IMG/VR virus record: IMGVR_UViG_3300044616_000660 | Location: 1 to 31,113 of that record | DNA length: 31,113 bases | Reading direction: 5' to 3' (one strand) | Source of the DNA: a virus | Part shown: one piece after another, positions 28,301-31,113 of the stretch | How the letters are laid out: each line of letters begins with the position of its first letter | Position numbering within the stretch: position 1 is the first letter of the stretch | Translations under genes and position numbers: made by a program | Notes under the pieces: model-generated | Told to the model about the DNA's origin: nothing | What the model saw: the letters and a program-made list of their open reading frames with translations, nothing else | Database searches by the model: none

Positions 28301-30347
28301 AGCATGTCCAAATCCTTCTGGTGGTACAGCTTCTGCTGGAGATGGTGTTGTATACACAGGAACATCGCCAATTTATTGGCAAAATGTTGGTCCTATTCGT
28401 GGTCCTCAAGGATCTAATGGTTCGCAAGGAAGTCAAGGTATTCAAGGAAGTCAAGGCGATCAAGGCAGTCAAGGATTTCAAGGTCAACAAGGCTTACAAG
28501 GCAATCAAGGCTTACAAGGCAATCAGGGAGAACAAGGAAATCAAGGTTTCCAAGGTCAACAAGGATCACAAGGACATCAGGGCAACCAAGGATTTCAAGG
28601 CAACCAAGGAAATCAAGGATATAGAGGCGAGTCTACTGGGGAAACATATTATTTTAATTACTCTGTTGCATCTGATGTGGCTGGATATAAAGAACTTTCT
28701 ATAACCCCAATTGCTACAGCCCAACAGATGGTAACAACATCATTGGCTGGAAGCACAGACAATATACTTATCGCTAGTTTCATAACGCCACAATTAGGGT
28801 TTTCAGTTATACCAGGTGGATCTCAGTTATTCCACCAACACTTTTTAAAGCAAGCCTCAAACGACCACATTCAAACTTATATTACAATACAATTAGCAAA
28901 CTCTACTGGAACTCCAATAGGGCCAATATTATCAACAAATGCTCCAATGATAGGGTGGACTGATAGTACTAATGCAGTAGAAACCTTAATGGATTTAGTG
29001 TTAACAACAACGACTATAGATCCTACTAATCGTATGATCGTTAAGATTTATGCAAATAACGATGATAGTAATTTTCACTCTTTGAAATGGTATACCGAAG
29101 GAACCGCATATTATTCGTTTGTAAGAACAACTGTCAGCGTAGTGCCGGTAATAGGCGAACAGGGTTTTCAAGGCTTTCAAGGAAATCAAGGTAGTCAAGG
29201 TTCACAGGGAGAACAAGGATTCCAAGGAGATCAGGGCAGTCAGGGGGAACAGGGTTTTCAAGGTAATCAGGGCGACCAAGGAAATCAAGGTAATCAAGGA
29301 GAACAGGGTTTTCAAGGTCATCAAGGCGAACAGGGATTTCAAGGGTTTCAAGGTGAACAAGGATTCCAAGGAAATCAAGGAGATCAGGGAAATCAAGGTT
29401 GGCAGGGTGAACAAGGTTCACAGGGTGATCAAGGATTCCAAGGCGAACAGGGCGAGCAAGGATTTCAAGGAGATCAGGGAAATCAAGGTGATCAAGGTTG
29501 GCAAGGTGAACAAGGCTCACAAGGAGAACAGGGAAATCAAGGTGATCAGGGATCACAAGGCGATCAAGGCAATTATGGAAATCAAGGCGACCAAGGATAT
29601 CAGGGGGCAACTGGTAGCTTTGGCGGTGTAACAGTTGAATATAAAATAGATACAAATAATTATTCAATCAACGACCCAGGCGATAACTACATAAGATTTA
29701 ACAATGCTTCTCTTGCATCAGCTACTCATGTTATAATTGATGATAATCCCAATAATGCAAACATAGATCTTTCTCTATTCTTAGCTACAATCGCTGCTTC
29801 AACAAGCACTATGAAGGGCCACTTTAAATTATCTAAGAAAAATGACTCTACAGTATTTGCACTTTACACTATAAGCAATTCTTTAGAGCAAGAGCCTAGC
29901 TTCTTTGATGTCACAATTTCTTATCTGTCTGGAATCGGAACATTTTCTAATGATGATGAAGTATTGCTCACTTTTGCAAGAACTGGAGATAAGGGCGATA
30001 CTGGATATCAAGGTTTGCAAGGCAATCAAGGTTTACAAGGAGTCGTTGGAACCACAGGTAATCAAGGTTCGCAGGGTTTCCAAGGTGTCGTTGGAACAAC
30101 AGGAAACCAAGGTTCTCAAGGTTCTCAAGGTAACCAAGGTAGCCAAGGAACAGTGGGAACCACAGGTTCACAAGGCAACCAAGGATTTCAAGGCATCGTT
30201 GGAACCACTGGAAACCAAGGTTCACAAGGTGCAACTGGAACAGGAAGTCAGGGGTATCAAGGATATCAAGGTGTTGGAAATCAAGGATATCAAGGATATC
30301 AAGGGTCTTCAGCAACTATATCTACAATAGACGGAGGTAGTTTCTGA
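25389..30347 (+). CDS. giant Gly-X-Gln collagen-like fibre protein, 1652 aa
   Basis: After a 40-residue N-terminal segment, blocks of Gly-X-Gln triplets (NQGFQGNQGEQG type) alternate with globular domains: a cupredoxin-like domain (about 131-236), a carbohydrate-binding-like domain (312-368), a beta domain (about 461-579), another (about 638-727), a second carbohydrate-binding-like copy (838-892), further domains at about 931-1007 and 1084-1254, and a relative of the 461-579 domain at about 1413-1533. It ends in a short SSATISTIDGGSF tail. The architecture is that of a trimeric tail or head fibre for host attachment. In the collagen blocks the third position is nearly always Gln and proline is almost absent. 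Starts at 25389 behind TTGGAG. Confidence 0.85.
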   Translation: MHFQRNITRIQDQDDFSGVPTSGEVVFFDGQSFITADITGYQGSQGRQGNQGYQGFQGITGFQGLTGAGSQGDQGLIGLQGFQGIAGTIGNQGFQGIVGAIGSQGFQGNQGFQGIVGTIGNQGFQGVIGSSGGITLAVTNSGSGSYTINGSANPILSFIRGHRYVINVSAIGHPFWIQTVSGSYSPLNIYNDGVTNNGTDNGTIIFEVPFNAPQLYYACQYHSSMAGSITVSNLGPTGSQGNQGLQGNQGNQGRQGFQGHQGEQGFQGHQGYQGRQGFQGHQGEQGWQGEQGYQGLQGITGFQGVEGVAGIDALWNFTGAYNGGAAYAVGDIATYLGQTWYRVNSNGGNVGDAPIEGTFLWTLISAKGDQGNQGDQGSQGNQGEQGSQGNQGEEGFQGNQGEQGSQGDQGSQGNQGEQGSQGDQGSQGSQGEQGNQGWQGEQGLQGNQGYQGERGIGALSWTYKVNTTTLTDLDPTNDYISFNADPFTSATQVKVDDNPYGINTTLHDLFLSIQSGYLTLTDQANPSTYVTYQITSCVDGTSTNDTEDGSYVIFNVALVSTYGVINNEDFVTLSIGLVGSQGNQGNQGNQGLQGNQGNQGSQGEQGLQGIQGFQGNQGNQGDQGSQGNQGDQGNQGTTPLICTTQNTGEYYFQAVGENYYQSPIATGLAFGAGQILSVYAPTDNIIQYMRITSYNPTTGDIVAVVTHSLSPGFKTYNTLSICLAGKIGEQGSQGDQGSQGSQGDQGNQGNQGDQGNQGNQGSQGYQGFQGEQGSQGNQGDQGNQGLQGEQGNQGNQGDRGFQGNQGDQGSQGNYGEQGSQGDQGSQGNQGLQGNQGSDALWNFTGAYSGGASYSIGDVATYSGETWYRVGANGGNVGDIPSPGFWTLIAQKGEQGLQGYQGEQGSQGNQGFQGQQGFQGSQGDQGYQGTSGSGVTIQGSETWENIFNNETSGSILGDMWILTSTLQGTASQACPNPSGGTASAGDGVVYTGTSPIYWQNVGPIRGPQGSNGSQGSQGIQGSQGDQGSQGFQGQQGLQGNQGLQGNQGEQGNQGFQGQQGSQGHQGNQGFQGNQGNQGYRGESTGETYYFNYSVASDVAGYKELSITPIATAQQMVTTSLAGSTDNILIASFITPQLGFSVIPGGSQLFHQHFLKQASNDHIQTYITIQLANSTGTPIGPILSTNAPMIGWTDSTNAVETLMDLVLTTTTIDPTNRMIVKIYANNDDSNFHSLKWYTEGTAYYSFVRTTVSVVPVIGEQGFQGFQGNQGSQGSQGEQGFQGDQGSQGEQGFQGNQGDQGNQGNQGEQGFQGHQGEQGFQGFQGEQGFQGNQGDQGNQGWQGEQGSQGDQGFQGEQGEQGFQGDQGNQGDQGWQGEQGSQGEQGNQGDQGSQGDQGNYGNQGDQGYQGATGSFGGVTVEYKIDTNNYSINDPGDNYIRFNNASLASATHVIIDDNPNNANIDLSLFLATIAASTSTMKGHFKLSKKNDSTVFALYTISNSLEQEPSFFDVTISYLSGIGTFSNDDEVLLTFARTGDKGDTGYQGLQGNQGLQGVVGTTGNQGSQGFQGVVGTTGNQGSQGSQGNQGSQGTVGTTGSQGNQGFQGIVGTTGNQGSQGATGTGSQGYQGYQGVGNQGYQGYQGSSATISTIDGGSF
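25503..30306 (+). repeat. imperfect 9-bp tandem repeats coding Gly-X-Gln
   Basis: Blocks of CAAGGN-type 9-bp units scattered through the fibre gene. Long Leu-rich and Lys-rich open frames in other frames and on the minus strand here are artefacts of the repeat. The repeats make this gene prone to recombination and misassembly. Confidence 0.85.
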
Positions 30348-30348
30348 A

Positions 30349-31113
30349 ATGGCTGATACACATTGCGTATCTAATGCGGGTAGTACAGCAGTAAATGGAG
30401 TTTATGTCTTTAACCCAACTGCTGCGAGTGGTGCTGGTGCGTGGGAAAAAGTTGGAACTCCAACTACATATTATTATTATGATTACGACAGCGACAGATT
30501 TGTGTTTATGAATGGAAGTTCTACACTTTATATTGGAAATAATTTTCAAAGTAATCCACTTTTAGTAACTTGGTCTGTTTCTAGTGGTGCATCACCAGTA
30601 CCAACAATAACTGGGGGTGATTGTACAACTGCACCTTTCGTCACATCTGTTAGCCCTACTAGTGGTTCTATTGTTGGCAATAGGTCAATAACAATAACAG
30701 GCTACAAATTTACTGGAGCAACTTCCGTTACCATTGGTGGTGTTGCTGCCACTAATGTTACTGTAGTTAGTGCAACTAGCATTACGGCCACAACTCCTGC
30801 TGGAACCACTGGTACTGCAAGCGTTTTAGTTACCACATCAAATGGCACAAGTTCTGCAAATTCTTTATATACCTACTTAAATAGTGTTTGCGTGGCAGGT
30901 GCTGGCAATGCAACTTACAACGGAACATATGAAATTTTAGCTGACGGAACTTATCAAAAAACAGGAAGCCCTACTATAACGATTGGTTATGATGGGGAGT
31001 ACAACGAATGGTTGTTTTATAATAACGGTTCTCCAGGATATTACAAATCTGGTAGTTTTACTACACTACCTTTAACTGGATGGATTGCTTATGGTAATGG
31101 TACTGCCCCTGCA
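30349..31113 (+). CDS. IPT/TIG-domain adhesin-like protein, N-terminal part
   Basis: Open to the window end (255 codons visible). Starts at 30349 two bases after the fibre stop; ACGGAGG inside the fibre end is its ribosome site. Residues 1-75 (CVSNAGSTAVNGVYVF) and about 180-255 (CVAGAGNATYNGTYEI) are two copies of a Tyr/Gly-rich domain, separated by an IPT/TIG immunoglobulin-like domain at about 95-175 (VTSVSPTSGSIVGNRSITIT). Such proteins are surface-exposed phage fibres or adhesins. Confidence 0.75.
   Translation, partial: MADTHCVSNAGSTAVNGVYVFNPTAASGAGAWEKVGTPTTYYYYDYDSDRFVFMNGSSTLYIGNNFQSNPLLVTWSVSSGASPVPTITGGDCTTAPFVTSVSPTSGSIVGNRSITITGYKFTGATSVTIGGVAATNVTVVSATSITATTPAGTTGTASVLVTTSNGTSSANSLYTYLNSVCVAGAGNATYNGTYEILADGTYQKTGSPTITIGYDGEYNEWLFYNNGSPGYYKSGSFTTLPLTGWIAYGNGTAPA

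Noticed and set aside
29105-29124. Half promoter motif TATTATTCGT in the fibre gene
   Set aside because: The TTATTCAA half is missing at the required distance.
25503-30306. CRISPR-like repeat array
   Set aside because: The repeat is a coding 9-bp unit without unique spacers of constant length.
25501-30330. Many long Leu-rich or Lys-rich frames in the fibre gene
   Set aside because: They are produced by the 9-bp repeat read in other frames and strands.

Overview
The window is part of an AT-rich genome of a tailed double-stranded DNA phage (Caudoviricetes). The right half carries a recognisable head and packaging series: large terminase, portal, prohead protease with scaffold, a small head (decoration-like) protein, an HK97-type major capsid protein, and then a very long collagen-like fibre. 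The host cannot be named from sequence alone. Nearly every gene has a strong AAGGAG-type ribosome binding site, so the host uses canonical Shine-Dalgarno initiation. No integrase, replication, tail tape-measure or lysis gene is recognisable here, and I see no tRNA.

Layout. Positions 1-13176 are an arm of about 36 small, tightly packed genes, all on the minus strand. Most are unrecognised; exceptions are a DUF932-type protein (6552-7685), a Gp88-type Cys-rich protein (11459-12148), a small Cys-rich protein and a small sigma-70-family factor (12706-13176). Positions 13177-13819 are an AT-rich divergent control region full of inverted repeats. From 13820 to the end everything is on the plus strand: a 48-aa ORF, a second sigma-like factor with a Cys/His cluster, an HTH/coiled-coil protein (possible small terminase), GDP-mannose 4,6-dehydratase, an ERCC4-type nuclease, TerL, portal, a glycosyltransferase-like protein, protease/scaffold, decoration-like protein, major capsid protein, a terminator, a small zinc-ribbon protein, a 1652-aa Gly-X-Gln fibre and the start of an IPT/TIG-domain protein.

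Regulation is the most striking part. A 31-bp promoter-like element (TTGAATAA, 13 nt, ACGAATAATA) occurs 18 times, only in the left arm: 17 copies read leftward, each just ahead of a gene cluster or structured intergenic block, and one copy reads rightward. Four of them carry a second conserved 19-bp site (GGTWWWACWWWGTWWWACC) 18-20 bp upstream of the -35 side, the geometry of an activator site centred near -66. Two more copies of that site lie in the control region between the two sigma genes. The intergenic blocks at 8.8-9.1 kb and 10.8-11.1 kb are diverged duplicates of one cassette containing two structured elements (called A and B here), and a third A-like element lies on the plus strand at 6.2 kb between two facing promoters. 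I read this as a phage-encoded regulon, probably served by one of the two phage sigma factors, that includes several candidate noncoding RNAs. This is inference from sequence pattern and needs transcript mapping.
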